A stretch of 64,000 nt of DNA from Buttiauxella agrestis ATCC 33320 (GCA_024169445.1 JALKFA010000001.1:3038001-3102000); one strand, 5' to 3'; counted from the stretch's first letter, positions 1-11,765 are shown. The notes: generated by a model from the sequence alone, not told the origin. A program made the numbers and translations.

Positions 1-43
1 GAATAACGAACACGATAACGTTCGCTATGAGTGGAAAATTCAT
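1..43 (-). CDS. tcyP: L-cystine symporter TcyP (YdjN), N-terminal fragment
   Basis: Only the first 14 codons are inside the window, read leftward from an ATG at 43-41 with an AGGAG ribosome site about 8 bases upstream. The peptide MNFPLIANVIVFVI matches the recalled start of E. coli TcyP/YdjN, an inner-membrane sodium/dicarboxylate-type carrier that imports L-cystine. In E. coli this gene is the neighbour of ydjM, as here, which supports the call. The rest of the gene lies left of the window. Confidence 0.8.
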   Translation of the reverse strand, partial: MNFPLIANVIVFVI

Positions 44-176
44 CCCCGTATCTCCTGAGTATATTTTAAACAGATGGACTGATTGCCACCTTTATTCTGT
101 AAAGCGTACCAGAACCCTGGAGTTACTCTTATATTCAAAAGGAATTGATTATTACAATTTGAGCTATTTCGTTTAA

Positions 177-767
177 TTATTGTTCCAGGTGGTTATTTAA
201 AAAACTATTAAAGGTCATTTGCAGCGAAATTATCATGTGCGATGACCAGCGCACCGCGCTGTTATCGGGCACACTTTGCGGCATCCACACGGCCAGACCA
301 AACAACACCATGCACAAGGCACGTTCCAGTTGATTACCTTTTTGCGGCCTGATGATGGGAAAGCGAAAGCGCCAACGGCAGGGCCAAAGGAGTGGGACAC
401 CCGCAGGAGTGAGCATATCTGCCAAAATATGGCTTAAGTAACCCAACACCATGCCTTGAAGGGCATCGGCGGGAATCACCCAACTTTCGGGGACTTTGAG
501 ATAGAACAGTGCAAGGCTTGCGAAGACGGCAAATAAGCTGTGGGTAAAGCCCCGATGGCCGCAGGCGCGGGCAATGGGTTTGGAAAACCACGGCAAGCGT
601 TGACCGAGAAATGACTTTGGGTGGTCAATATCAGGCAGCAAACAGGTCAGGATGGCTGAAGGCACAATATGCCACCAGTCTCCTTGAGCAAGCACAGGCG
701 TGAGTTCGGCGTTTTTAGCGAATACTGCACAGGCAATGGAAAAAAGAAGGTGACCTTCCGCCGTCAT
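177..767 (-). CDS. ydjM: YdjM, SOS-inducible inner membrane hydrolase-like protein
   Basis: A 196-residue protein of the YdjM/LexA-regulated membrane metal-dependent hydrolase family. It shows the family pattern of a metal-type motif near residues 45-50 (LLPDIDHPKS), an HRGFTHS motif near residues 72-78 and several hydrophobic stretches likely to cross the inner membrane. The biochemical role is not established. The start is the ATG at 767, just downstream of a LexA operator. The position next to tcyP is conserved with E. coli, where the gene belongs to the SOS regulon. Confidence 0.9.
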   Translation of the reverse strand: MTAEGHLLFSIACAVFAKNAELTPVLAQGDWWHIVPSAILTCLLPDIDHPKSFLGQRLPWFSKPIARACGHRGFTHSLFAVFASLALFYLKVPESWVIPADALQGMVLGYLSHILADMLTPAGVPLLWPCRWRFRFPIIRPQKGNQLERALCMVLFGLAVWMPQSVPDNSAVRWSSHMIISLQMTFNSFLNNHLEQ

Positions 768-786
768 GATACTACCTGGATGAAAA

Positions 787-802
787 CTGTCGATTCATAC
801 AG
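787..802 (-). promoter_or_regulatory. LexA operator (SOS box) of ydjM
   Basis: CTGTCGATTCATACAG fits the LexA consensus CTGT-N8-ACAG exactly. It lies 20 bp upstream of the ydjM start. A second, imperfect CTGTAT half-box lies next to it (about 806-820), as in the tandem LexA region recalled for E. coli ydjM. Damage-induced expression is inferred. Confidence 0.85.
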
Positions 803-881
803 TATAGGGTTTTTATACAGTAGACGGAAGAGGTGACGGCGTAACATTTTGCAACCGCCGGATTCCCCGGCGGCGTGTTGT

Positions 882-1643
882 TTAGCGGGCTAACCAGCCT
901 CCGTCGACGGCAATGGTGTAACCGTTGACATAATCGGAAGCACTGGAGGCAAGAAACACCACCGGGCCTTGCAGATCGGCAGGAACACCCCAACGACCCG
1001 CGGGAATTCGCTCGAGGATTTCATGGCTGCGGACTTCATCATCACGCAGTTGTTGAGTGTTGTTGGTTGCCATGTATCCCGGCGCGATCGCGTTGACATT
1101 GATATTATGTTGCGCCCATTCATTTGCCAGCAGGCGCGTTATGCCAAGCACGGCACTTTTAGATGCGGTGTAAGACGGGACTCTGATACCGCCCTGGAAG
1201 GACAACATGGAGGCGATATTAATAATCTTGCCGCCAGTGCCTTGTTTAATGAACTGTTTTGCCACCGCCTGAGAGAGAAAGAATACTGATTTAATGTTCA
1301 GGTTCATTACGTCGTCCCAGTTTTTCTCGCTAAATTCCAGCGCATCTTCCCGGCGAATGGTGCCTGCGTTATTTACAAGGATATCTATTTTCCCCATTCC
1401 TGCCACGGCCTGCGCAATGATGTCAGGGATCGCGTCTTGTTGGCTTAAATCTGCCTGGATGGCGAGAAAACGGCGATCCAAATCTCGCACTTTTTGCGCC
1501 GTTTCATGCGGGATTTTGCGGTTTACGCTGACGATGTCACAACCAGCCTCGGCAAGGCCAATCGCCATTCCCTGACCCAGTCCTGTATCGCATCCCGTGA
1601 CAACAGCGACTTTGCCTTGCAGATTAAAAGCATCGAGAATCAT
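882..1643 (-). CDS. kduD: 2-dehydro-3-deoxy-D-gluconate 5-dehydrogenase KduD
   Basis: A 253-residue short-chain dehydrogenase/reductase of the KduD type, which interconverts 2,5-diketo-3-deoxygluconate and 2-keto-3-deoxygluconate in hexuronate and pectin breakdown. The nucleotide-binding TGxxxGxG motif is seen as TGCDTGLGQG (residues 16-25), NNAG at about 90, and the catalytic Tyr-x3-Lys as YTASK near residue 158. The start ATG follows a GGAGT ribosome site. The usual partner kduI is not adjacent, and the gene interrupts the ydjM-hxpB order seen in E. coli, so it appears to be a local insertion or a retained ancestral gene. Confidence 0.87.
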   Translation of the reverse strand: MILDAFNLQGKVAVVTGCDTGLGQGMAIGLAEAGCDIVSVNRKIPHETAQKVRDLDRRFLAIQADLSQQDAIPDIIAQAVAGMGKIDILVNNAGTIRREDALEFSEKNWDDVMNLNIKSVFFLSQAVAKQFIKQGTGGKIINIASMLSFQGGIRVPSYTASKSAVLGITRLLANEWAQHNINVNAIAPGYMATNNTQQLRDDEVRSHEILERIPAGRWGVPADLQGPVVFLASSASDYVNGYTIAVDGGWLAR

Positions 1644-1723
1644 AGTTACTCCGGTATCCGGAAAAGCGCATTTGCGCGTGTCTGTAAAGAGTAGATACGG
1701 GAGGGGGGAAACTCAAATATTTT

Positions 1724-1738
1724 TGAAATACTGTTTTA
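1724..1738. promoter_or_regulatory. possible KdgR-like operator upstream of kduD
   Basis: The imperfect palindrome TGAAATACTGTTTTA, 80 bp upstream of kduD, resembles the GAAAC-N-GTTTC type site bound by KdgR, the usual repressor of kdu genes. The match is partial and in AT-rich DNA, so this is a weak inference. Confidence 0.25.
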
Positions 1739-1797
1739 AAAAATTAGATGTCGGTATGGTTTTGAGAATGATGCGGGGAGCCCCGCATCGTAATAAA

Positions 1798-2466
1798 TTA
1801 GCCAATCAGGTGTTCGGCGCGTAATTCACTCAGCGAAGACAACTTCACATTTGCCAGGCACCAGCGCACGTCGTCACGGTTTTCTTCTGCGGGAACCACA
1901 ATAGAACGCATGCGTGCGGCTTTGGTGGCAACCATGCCATTCACGGAGTCTTCAAGTGTCACACAGGCGAGCGGGTCAACAGCCAATTTAGCAGCGGCAT
2001 CCAGATAAACCTGCGGATGGGGCTTGCTGTAAGGCAGATGTTCTGCCGAGGCGATGGCATCAAACTGGGAACGTAAGTCGAACATTTCCAGCACACGCTC
2101 AAGCATATGCGCAGGTGAAGCAGACGCTAAACCCACTTTCAGACCTTGCGCTTTACATAAAGCGACAGCTTCACGCACACCAGGCAAAATCGGACGCGTC
2201 TCTTCAATCAGGGCAATGGCGCGAGTAATCACGCGGTTTGTCACTTCCTCACGAGATGGACCGTTCCACGGTTGTTTGGCAAACCACAGGTCAACAACCA
2301 GGTCGATACGCAAACCCAGCGTGTCAGGGAGTTCAGAGCGGCGGGAAATATCCACACCAACGCTAGCCAACACTTCCAGCTCGGCTTTGTCCCATAATGG
2401 TTCAGAATCAATCAGTAAACCGTCCATATCAAAAATCGCAGCTAAAATTTGGCGAGTCACAGCCAT
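1798..2466 (-). CDS. hxpB: 2-deoxyglucose-6-phosphatase / hexitol phosphatase B (YniC)
   Basis: A 222-residue HAD-superfamily hydrolase of the beta-phosphoglucomutase-like class that dephosphorylates hexose phosphates, hexitol phosphates and 2-deoxyglucose 6-phosphate. The nucleophile motif DxDG is FDMDGLLIDS near residue 15, motif II is in GLASAS, and the motif IV acids are in LEDSVNG. The ATG at 2466 gives the usual family length and has an AGGAG site upstream; an in-frame ATG at 2490 would add eight residues and is less likely. It starts the conserved hxpB-yniB-yniA block and is divergent from yniB. Confidence 0.92.
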   Translation of the reverse strand: MAVTRQILAAIFDMDGLLIDSEPLWDKAELEVLASVGVDISRRSELPDTLGLRIDLVVDLWFAKQPWNGPSREEVTNRVITRAIALIEETRPILPGVREAVALCKAQGLKVGLASASPAHMLERVLEMFDLRSQFDAIASAEHLPYSKPHPQVYLDAAAKLAVDPLACVTLEDSVNGMVATKAARMRSIVVPAEENRDDVRWCLANVKLSSLSELRAEHLIG

Positions 2467-2632
2467 GTTTCGACTCCTGTCGGTGTGCATTACAGTTAAG
2501 ATTACTTATCAATAGCTGGAATTTTCGCTTGTTGCCACTGCTTTGTGAGAATCGCCCGTAAAGCTCAGGCGAAATCCCCCCGGAAGAGGTAAACTTTGTG
2601 CGTGTAAGTTACGTCTTAACCAAGGGGAACGA

Positions 2633-3169
2633 ATGACGTATCAACAAGCTGGACGCATTGCCGTACTCAAACGTGTGGCTGGCTGGGTAATTTTCATCCC
2701 GGCGATGATTTCAACACTGATATCAATTCTTAAGTTCATGTATGAACACAGCGAAAAGCAGGCGGGGATTAATGCTGTCATGCTGGACTTCGCACATGTC
2801 ATGATTGAGATGATGCGTTTTAATACGCCATTCTTAAATTTCTTCTGGTACAACTCGCCACAACCTGACTTCCATCAACAGGCCAATATTCTGTTTTGGG
2901 TGATCTACATGCTGATCTTTGTCGGTCTGGCATTGCAGGGATCTGGCGCGCGAATGAGCCGCCAGGCGAAGTTTCTGCGTGAAGGGGTAGAGGATCAGTT
3001 GATACTGGAACAAGCCAAAGGCCCCGAAGGGTTAACCAAGGAACAAATCGACGCGAAAATCGTGGTGCCGCGACACACCATTTTCCTGCAAATATTCCCG
3101 CTCTATATTTTACCCATCATTATTATCGTTATCGGTTATTTCTTCTTTTCTTTGCTCGGCTTCATCTAG
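2633..3169 (+). CDS. yniB: YniB family inner membrane protein
   Basis: A 178-residue protein matching YniB in length and genome position. Hydrophobic segments at about residues 15-35, 85-105 and 150-175 suggest an inner-membrane protein with a charged central loop. No catalytic motif is visible and the function of the family is unknown. It is transcribed away from hxpB and converges on yniA, with a shared terminator between them. Confidence 0.85.
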   Translation: MTYQQAGRIAVLKRVAGWVIFIPAMISTLISILKFMYEHSEKQAGINAVMLDFAHVMIEMMRFNTPFLNFFWYNSPQPDFHQQANILFWVIYMLIFVGLALQGSGARMSRQAKFLREGVEDQLILEQAKGPEGLTKEQIDAKIVVPRHTIFLQIFPLYILPIIIIVIGYFFFSLLGFI

Positions 3170-3170
3170 A

Positions 3171-3201
3171 AAAACGCCACTCCAATAGGGAGTGGCGAAT
3201 T
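3171..3201. terminator. bidirectional terminator between yniB and yniA
   Basis: A perfect 9-bp stem (CGCCACTCC / GGAGTGGCG, 3175-3183 with 3189-3197) with a 5-base loop, preceded by AAAA and followed by AATTATT. It sits between convergent yniB and yniA and can end transcription from both sides. Confidence 0.8.
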
Positions 3202-3203
3202 AT

Positions 3204-4064
3204 TCATGCTGCCAGAACGCGTTCCAGCGCTTTTTGCGCGGTGACTAGATGTTGACCGCCGAATAGAATCGCGCGGTTAAGCAAAGTATAGAGTTGATAA
3301 ATAGGCTGGCGTTCAAGGAAATCTGTAGGAAGAGGGGAAACTGACTGGTAACCGTCGTAGATTTGCGGTGGTTGATCCGGATGCAACGGTAACATTGCCA
3401 GGTCGCACTCTCTGTCACCCCAGTAACAGGCCGGATCGTAGATAAATGGCCCATCGGTACCCATCGCGCAATTTCCTGACCACAAATCGCCATGCAGTAA
3501 TGAAGGCTGCGGTTGATGGGAGGCAAGAACCTGATGCACAAAATCGACGATCAGGTCGATGTCGCCAAACTGAATCCCTTTTTCAGCCGCCAGTTCAAGC
3601 TGCCAGCCAATGCGTTGCTCTGCAAAGAATGTTGACCAGCGGCGCTGCCAGGCATTGGGCTGCGGAGTGGTGGAAAGATCATTATCAAAATCGAGCCCAA
3701 ATTGCGGCTGTTCACTCCACTGATGCAGGCGCGCGAGTTGTTGCCCCAACAAGAAGGCGTTGTGGGCATCCAGGGGTTTAGCGGGCATATATTCAAGGAG
3801 CAGGAAACTGTAATCCCGATCGCTGCCTACCGCCCAGACTTTCGGTACGCGCACTGTGTTGCTGCGTGCGAGTAGTTCAAGTTGATCGGCTTCGGCAGTG
3901 AAGATGGGTAACAGCTCGCGAGTGTCGCTTTTGACAAAAATCTCATGACCGGCATAGTGAATTCGCCAGGCAGCATGAATTTCCCCTCCGGGTAATTCAG
4001 TGCGTTGTTCAATTTCAGCGCTACCGAGTTGTTCACTTAACAGACGACTTATGGCTTGCCACAT
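3204..4064 (-). CDS. yniA: fructosamine/ribulosamine kinase family protein YniA
   Basis: A 286-residue fructosamine-kinase-like protein of the protein-kinase-like/APH fold. The catalytic loop is LLHGDLWSGNC (about residues 189-199) and the metal-binding Asp is in YDPACYWGDRE just after it; the nucleotide-binding Lys is in EIFVKSD near residue 45. Members phosphorylate ketosamine products of glycation so that they can be removed from proteins or sugars; YniA itself is assigned by family only. The gene converges with yniB and its length equals the E. coli protein. Confidence 0.88.
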   Translation of the reverse strand: MWQAISRLLSEQLGSAEIEQRTELPGGEIHAAWRIHYAGHEIFVKSDTRELLPIFTAEADQLELLARSNTVRVPKVWAVGSDRDYSFLLLEYMPAKPLDAHNAFLLGQQLARLHQWSEQPQFGLDFDNDLSTTPQPNAWQRRWSTFFAEQRIGWQLELAAEKGIQFGDIDLIVDFVHQVLASHQPQPSLLHGDLWSGNCAMGTDGPFIYDPACYWGDRECDLAMLPLHPDQPPQIYDGYQSVSPLPTDFLERQPIYQLYTLLNRAILFGGQHLVTAQKALERVLAA

Positions 4065-4166
4065 AATGCTTCTCTCCAGGTTATCTGGTAGATCATTAGT
4101 TTATCGCTGTTAACCGGGTCAAACTTCGAACTAACGCACATCCCCGGTCAGGAGTTTTAAATCAGG

Positions 4167-4457
4167 CTATTGACTCTCTTGTCGCCAGCTATCCCAGGTG
4201 GTGATTGAAACTTCTGGCTCTATTCCCAGCGCCAGTTTAGCGAGCCCACGGGCAAGCTCTTCAACTTCAGTCTGCTCTAATGTACTTATCAAACCGAATG
4301 AGTTGCTGCCTAATTCGTGAATTTTCCCTTCGTCATCTGTAAAGGTGAGCAAAAAACCTCCACGAGTCAGCGTGTTATTCAGTTCGTTAAGGTCCGTGAG
4401 ATTGTGCTCCCGGAACTTTAATGTGACAACATAACGCTCAATGTCTCCGCTACTCAT
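4167..4457 (-). CDS. ydiZ: YdiZ family small protein
   Basis: A 96-residue soluble, acidic protein with no signal peptide or membrane segment. Length, sequence (start MSSGDIERYVVTLKF) and position between yniA and pfkB agree with E. coli YdiZ, which has no known role. The gene is followed by pfkB on the same strand upstream by about 110 bp, so the two may share transcripts. Confidence 0.82.
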   Translation of the reverse strand: MSSGDIERYVVTLKFREHNLTDLNELNNTLTRGGFLLTFTDDEGKIHELGSNSFGLISTLEQTEVEELARGLAKLALGIEPEVSITTWDSWRQESQ

Positions 4458-4570
4458 GGTTCACCCCATTGTTATCCCGAAGGTTTTAGCATAGTTGATC
4501 TGCACAAAATGGCGACATTTGCCCTCGTGGCGAACCGCCCCGAGCAGGGCGGCCTGTTAACTCAGTCTTG

Positions 4571-5500
4571 TTAACTGCATAAGTAGTCGTAGATTTTTTG
4601 GGTATTTTCCATGGAGCACAAACGGGTGCCGTGATTGAGTGTGGCGGCACTCCCGGCGGCGACACCGAATCGGACCATATCAAGTAGTGGGGCATTTTCA
4701 GCTAGTTTCAGCGTCATCGCGCCGACCATGCTGTCTCCGGCACCCACTGTACTTTGGCTTTTCACCGGCGGTGGTACCACCTGAACAGAACCATTAGCAT
4801 CTACGCCCAATGCGCCCTGCGGACCAAGCGAAACGACCACGCGTTTGGCTTTGCCGCTATCAACGATTTCCTGAGCGGCCTTACGCACATCGTCAGGTTG
4901 TGTGAGGTCGCGATTGACTAATGCACTGAGCTCTTTTTGGTTAGGTTTCACCAACTCAATATTGCCGATTTCCAGAGTCGCTTTGAGCGCTTCGCCTGAA
5001 CTATCAACGATGCAGCGTATCCCGGATTTTTGGGCCGCTTTGACTAACCCGCAGAGTTTCGAAACATCAATACCTGGTGGAAGACTGCCGCTGATAACCA
5101 GAATGGAGCCCGCTTCAATAGTGAGGACTTTTTCTTCCAGGCGGCGAAACTCATCATCGGTAAGGGCCGCACCTGGCATCACAAAGCGATACTGCTCACC
5201 GGTAGACTCGGCGTGAACGTGCAAGTTTTGCCGCGTCCAGTCGTGAGCATCTACGGTATCAATGGCAACATGTTCATCTAAAAGCAGATTGCTAAGGTGT
5301 TCGCCTGTCGCACCACCGGAAGGAAAAATGGCAGTTGCTTGCCCGCCGAGGTGGGCAATCGCTCGCGCAACGTTAATTCCACCACCGCCTGGTTCAAATA
5401 CCGGAGCGGTGCATCGTAGTTTACCTTCGGGATAAATTTGTGCTGTCAGTGTTGCGCTGTCCAGAGAAGGGGCAAGTGTCAGTGTGTAAATGCGTGTCAT
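4571..5500 (-). CDS. pfkB: 6-phosphofructokinase II PfkB
   Basis: A 309-residue ribokinase-family sugar kinase that converts fructose 6-phosphate to fructose 1,6-bisphosphate. The N-terminal signature is seen in PGGGGINVARA (about residues 36-46) and the C-terminal catalytic motif is VGAGDSMVGAM with the base Asp near residue 256. KPNQKE near 190 is the ATP/Mg region. The length equals E. coli PfkB. The start has an AGGAGG-like site (ATATCCTCCTT on the plus strand). The gene lies between ydiZ and divergent ydiY as in E. coli. Confidence 0.95.
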   Translation of the reverse strand: MTRIYTLTLAPSLDSATLTAQIYPEGKLRCTAPVFEPGGGGINVARAIAHLGGQATAIFPSGGATGEHLSNLLLDEHVAIDTVDAHDWTRQNLHVHAESTGEQYRFVMPGAALTDDEFRRLEEKVLTIEAGSILVISGSLPPGIDVSKLCGLVKAAQKSGIRCIVDSSGEALKATLEIGNIELVKPNQKELSALVNRDLTQPDDVRKAAQEIVDSGKAKRVVVSLGPQGALGVDANGSVQVVPPPVKSQSTVGAGDSMVGAMTLKLAENAPLLDMVRFGVAAGSAATLNHGTRLCSMENTQKIYDYLCS

Positions 5501-5788
5501 ATATCCTCCTTAATTTAGCATTGGGATAAAGCGTAGCACTGTTTAGACAAGAGAATGTCAATTAACACCATGATTTATCAAATAATTTGTAAAATAACCC
5601 TACGCACTATGTTTATGAAAATTAAGATGTTTTAAGAGCTCTCTTATTCAAAAAATGAAAGAAGAATTCATTGCTATGTTATTCGAGCTTTTTTATAATT
5701 TGTTACCTTTCTTGGCTCATAAATATTTGATCCACAGAAAAGATTCCGGAACCTTGATGGTTTCTTTTTATGTTGTACGGACGATTAA

Positions 5789-6547
5789 ATGAATTTTGTT
5801 AAGACAGTACCGGCTGCAATTTTGCTGACCGGAAGTGCGCTATTGAGTCACTTTGCAATTGCAGATAATTCGGTTTTCACTGTCATGGATGACCCAGCCA
5901 CCGCAAAGAAACCGTTCGAAGGTAATCTGAATGCAGGCTACCTTGCACAATCAGGTAACACCACCAGCTCCTCGCTGACCGCTAACTCCAACTTGACCTG
6001 GTACCAAACGGCAACCGCATGGTCACTGTGGGGCAATGCAAACAATACCTCGTCTAATGATGAACGCTCTTCTGAGACTTATTCCATCGGGGGCCGTAGC
6101 CGTTACAACATGACTGACAGCGATTACCTGTTCGGTCAGGCGAGTTGGTTAACTGATCGGTATAACGGTTATGACTCAAGGGATGTACTGACTGCTGGTT
6201 ATGGTCGCCAGTTCCTTAATGGCCCAGTGCACAGTCTGCGTTTGGAATTTGGTCCTGGTGTACGTTATGACGAGTATACCGATGGTGGTCATAAGACTCA
6301 GCCGTTGGGCTACGCATCAGGTATTTATAACTGGCAGTTGACCGATAACGCCAAATTTATCCAGGGCGTGTCTGTACTGGGTAGCGAAGATACGACGGTA
6401 AACTCTGAAACTGCGCTTGAAGTTGCAATCAATGAGCACTTTGGTTTGCGGGTTGGCTATAACGTCACCTGGAACTCAAATCCACCAGATTCTGCACCTG
6501 AACATACCGACAGACGTACTGCAGTGACTCTTGGTTATAAGATGTAA
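5789..6547 (+). CDS. ydiY: YdiY, DUF481 outer membrane beta-barrel-like protein
   Basis: A 252-residue exported protein with a signal peptide (hydrophobic residues 9-22, cleavage likely after AIA or ALA-type site near 25). The mature part consists of alternating aromatic strands and ends in GYKM, as in the DUF481 family of putative outer-membrane or periplasmic proteins. It is very close to E. coli YdiY, which is reported to respond to acid. Divergent from pfkB; the 288-bp spacer is AT-rich and must hold both promoters. Confidence 0.88.
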   Translation: MNFVKTVPAAILLTGSALLSHFAIADNSVFTVMDDPATAKKPFEGNLNAGYLAQSGNTTSSSLTANSNLTWYQTATAWSLWGNANNTSSNDERSSETYSIGGRSRYNMTDSDYLFGQASWLTDRYNGYDSRDVLTAGYGRQFLNGPVHSLRLEFGPGVRYDEYTDGGHKTQPLGYASGIYNWQLTDNAKFIQGVSVLGSEDTTVNSETALEVAINEHFGLRVGYNVTWNSNPPDSAPEHTDRRTAVTLGYKM

Positions 6548-6894
6548 TTGATTAAGCCGGGTCATTCCCGGCTTTAAACCCATCACTTACTTAAGTTTAG
6601 CTTCTGTTGATGTGCTTCTTTGCTGCTATCATTCATTGCACTGGAATGTTTTGGAGCGAATTGTTTTATTTTTATCCATGTCGCTAATATTATTTTGGTC
6701 CGTAGTTTTATTTATAATAAAATTAATTAAGAATTTTAAATTCTTCACAATCTCTCCTTAATTCTCTCTTTGTTCATATTTTTGGTATATTTGACACGAA
6801 TTGATAAAGTATTGGTCTTGTCAGAAATGTGATCTAGATCTACTCTTATTTTGTGGCAGGTTAATAGCTTGCTGATCCATTAAATAAGAGAAAA
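6548..6894. other. AT-rich spacer after ydiY with terminator
   Basis: The first 30 bases hold the ydiY terminator (stem AAGCCGGG / CCCGGCTT at 6554-6574, followed by TAAA). The remainder is strongly AT-rich with no gene that I can support, and carries the presumed promoter of the small exported protein that starts at 6895. Confidence 0.6.
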
Positions 6895-7131
6895 ATGAAT
6901 ATGAAAAATATCCAATATGCCGCTGTAGTTGTTACTCTTTCCATGCTTTCATTTGGTGCCTCTGCTGCACAATCTTCTGCAACCACAGGCACACAAACCG
7001 CACCATCACCTGTCTGGAATGTTGCCGATGTTGAAGCGGGCTCCAATATTCAACCGGGCGAGCTGTCTACGGGACAGTCAATGGATGACGCTTTTAATGT
7101 CCATACACTGGTTGCCGGGGACTGGTCATAG
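6895..7131 (+). CDS. small exported protein of unknown family
   Basis: A 78-residue protein (or 76 if the ATG at 6901 is used; an AAGAG site at 6886-6890 is closer to a good spacing for the second). It has a clear Sec signal peptide, MKNIQYAAVV onward with cleavage probable after ASA or SAA near residue 25. The mature peptide is about 53 residues, Ser/Thr/Ala-rich with no cysteine. The signal region recalls the small stress proteins BhsA/YbiJ (DUF1471), but the conserved C-terminal part of that family is absent. I do not recognise it. A strong terminator follows, so it looks monocistronic. Confidence 0.6.
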   Translation: MNMKNIQYAAVVVTLSMLSFGASAAQSSATTGTQTAPSPVWNVADVEAGSNIQPGELSTGQSMDDAFNVHTLVAGDWS

Positions 7132-7203
7132 TCACGTGCATTGTTTAATTATATTTCTGCGCAGGTTTGATAACCTATCATTCGTGCTAAAAGTTACATA
7201 AAT

Positions 7204-7233
7204 AAAAAACCGAGCATAATGCCCGGTTTTTTA
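7204..7233 (+). terminator. terminator of the small exported protein gene
   Basis: AAAAACCGAGC, loop ATAAT, GCCCGGTTTTTT: a stem with one mismatch ending in six T residues, about 75 bp after the stop codon. It is a typical rho-independent terminator and also has an A tract on the other side. Confidence 0.8.
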
Positions 7234-7478
7234 TTTATACCCCCGCAAACTAATTCCCTCGTCATTACTGGTCTGTTAAAAAACCAAGTGTCATCATCGC
7301 TTGAGATATATCTATGAAACTAGTTTCTAAATTAGGGTTGGTAGTTTCTTTGTTTATTTTTAAACTTTAAACCATTCTGTAATATTTCTATAACCTCATG
7401 CCGATAATAATCGCTGCGTTTTTGACAAGGTGTCTTTTGATTAATTATCGCGTATTAGAAAGGGGTTTAGGAGCAAAC
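7234..7478. other. upstream region of the porin gene
   Basis: AT-rich sequence between the preceding terminator and the porin start. It presumably contains the porin promoter and a long 5' leader. I see no convincing OmpR site by eye. A GGAG ribosome site at 7470-7473 sets the ATG at 7479. Confidence 0.4.
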
Positions 7479-8579
7479 ATGAAAAATTTTACATTCGCAG
7501 GAGTGACATTAAGTTTACTGCTGACATCAACGTCTATGCATGCAGCAGAAGTTTATAATAAGGATGGAAATAAATTAGACATTTATGGAAGAGTAAAACC
7601 AGAAATCTATCTGAGCGACAATAATAGCGTTGATGGTGATCAGTCTTATATTCGATTTGGTATTAAAGGTCAGACTGAAATTAATAGTCAACTCACTGGT
7701 TTTGGTCAGTGGGAGTATCAGGTTGCAGCCAACAAAGTCGAAGGTGATAGCAATACGGCAAAAACGCGTTTGGCATTCGCAGGTCTAAAAGCTGGTGATT
7801 TTGGGTCATTTGATTACGGTCGAAACTATGGTGTGCTTTATAATATTGGATCATATACCGATGTCATGCCTGAATTTACGACTGAATCTTATGCTAAAAC
7901 TGATAATTTCATGACTACCCGTACTAATAGTGTGGCAACGTATCGTAATACTACTTTCTTCGGTTTAGTTGATGGCTTAAAACTGACCGTTCAGTTTCAA
8001 GGGAAAAACGAGAATGACGGTCGGTCTACCAGTAAGCAAAACGGTGAAGGTGTAGGGACATCGTTGACTTATGACATTAGCGATACCGGGATGAGTATGG
8101 GGATGGGCTATAGCAACTCTAACCGTACTCTGGCACAGAGAGACCTGACTTATGGTCAGGGTGATAATGCGGAAGCATGGAATGCGGGAGTGAAATATGA
8201 TGCCAATAACATTTATCTGGCAGCAATTTATGCTGAGACGAGCAATATGACACCGATTTCTGGTACCGCAACAATTAATGGTGAGAACCAAAGTATTAGT
8301 GGGTTTGCGAATAGGAATCAGGCATTTGAACTTGTTGCACAATATCTGTTCGATTTTGGCTTCCGGCCTTCAATAGGCTACGTTTACTCGAAGGGTAAGG
8401 ATATTGAGGGCGTAGGTGACGTGGAGTTAGTAAAATATGTCGATGTCTCTGCTACCTATTTTTTTACTAAAAACATGTCTGCTTTTATTGATTACAAAAT
8501 TAACCTGTTAAGCGACGATAATGCTTTGCAACTTAACAACGATAATGTTGCTGCTGTAGGTGTTGTTTATCAGTTCTAA
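7479..8579 (+). CDS. general porin of the OmpC/OmpF family
   Basis: A 366-residue trimeric-porin-type precursor. A 22-residue signal peptide ends in MHA-A, and the mature start [15 protein letters not shown] is the enterobacterial porin hallmark. A loop-3 like PEFTTESY segment follows at about mature residue 115, and the C terminus is GVVYQF with the terminal Phe needed for outer-membrane assembly. The start is the ATG at 7479 with GGAG upstream; an earlier in-frame ATG at 7398 would put 27 residues in front of the signal peptide. Codon use is more AT-rich than in the neighbours and E. coli has a different content at this place, so transfer or lineage-specific duplication is likely. Which porin (OmpN, OmpS, OmpK37-like) cannot be decided. 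Confidence 0.85.
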   Translation: MKNFTFAGVTLSLLLTSTSMHAAEVYNKDGNKLDIYGRVKPEIYLSDNNSVDGDQSYIRFGIKGQTEINSQLTGFGQWEYQVAANKVEGDSNTAKTRLAFAGLKAGDFGSFDYGRNYGVLYNIGSYTDVMPEFTTESYAKTDNFMTTRTNSVATYRNTTFFGLVDGLKLTVQFQGKNENDGRSTSKQNGEGVGTSLTYDISDTGMSMGMGYSNSNRTLAQRDLTYGQGDNAEAWNAGVKYDANNIYLAAIYAETSNMTPISGTATINGENQSISGFANRNQAFELVAQYLFDFGFRPSIGYVYSKGKDIEGVGDVELVKYVDVSATYFFTKNMSAFIDYKINLLSDDNALQLNNDNVAAVGVVYQF

Positions 8580-8922
8580 ATAGTTCCAGTTCTTATTCTC
8601 TACCCGCCTGAATAACTGAAAATTAAATATTTGCGTCATGGCGAAAGCCATGGCGCTATTGATTAACACATTTGATTAATACATGGATCTTAATAAAAAT
8701 ATTTAGTACAGACGTATTGTTCATTTTTCTTCCTTTTTTTTCAGCATGTTATCCACAACTTCTTAAGTTCTGCCTTTATCCTCACCTCAATGACGTGTAC
8801 TATTGCCTCGTCTAATCAGCAGGTTGAAGTGGGTACATTTTAGATTCATGTACACAGTTTGCGAGGTGAAGCATTCAACCATTCCTAACTTACTGATTTA
8901 TTTAAACTATATAAAGTTGCAT
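8580..8922. other. spacer with GAAA-tetraloop hairpin and thrS promoter region
   Basis: A hairpin at about 8633-8656 (GTCATGGC, GAAA loop, GCCATGGC) follows the porin gene and could end or protect its transcript, although only a weak T tract follows. The rest, from about 8700, is AT-rich and leads into the thrS promoter and leader. No coding region is supported. Confidence 0.5.
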
Positions 8923-8943
8923 GTGATCTTGCGTATGGGTCAC
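8923..8943 (+). promoter_or_regulatory. thrS translational operator, anticodon-like hairpin
   Basis: GTGATC pairs with GGTCAC around a 9-base loop TTGCGTATG. The loop contains CGT, the anticodon of a threonine tRNA. In E. coli, ThrRS binds such an anticodon-like arm in its own leader and blocks ribosome loading. The hairpin ends 21 bases before the thrS start, next to the AAGGA ribosome site, so the same feedback is expected here. Confidence 0.75.
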
Positions 8944-8964
8944 CACTGCGAATAAGGACTTATA

Positions 8965-11440
<2,476 letters not shown>

Positions 11441-11536
11441 GGCCATCAAGTAACAGTTCTCGCGAGGTTTCGGCCTCGTGAGATTTGTTCGCCTTCTGGT
11501 TCGTTTTATTAACAATGCGAAGTGGAAAGTTATTAA

Positions 11537-11734
<198 letters not shown>

Positions 11735-11765
11735 GTAGCACTTTTTTAATTAATTCAGAATATAG

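Noticed and set aside
882-1643. Plus-strand reading frames across the kduD region (for example 969-1289)
   Set aside because: They are shadows of kduD, lack ribosome sites, and have compositions unlike the neighbouring proteins.
6895-7131. Small exported protein as a true BhsA/McbA (DUF1471) member
   Set aside because: Only the signal peptide is similar; the conserved C-terminal beta strand motifs of the family are absent.
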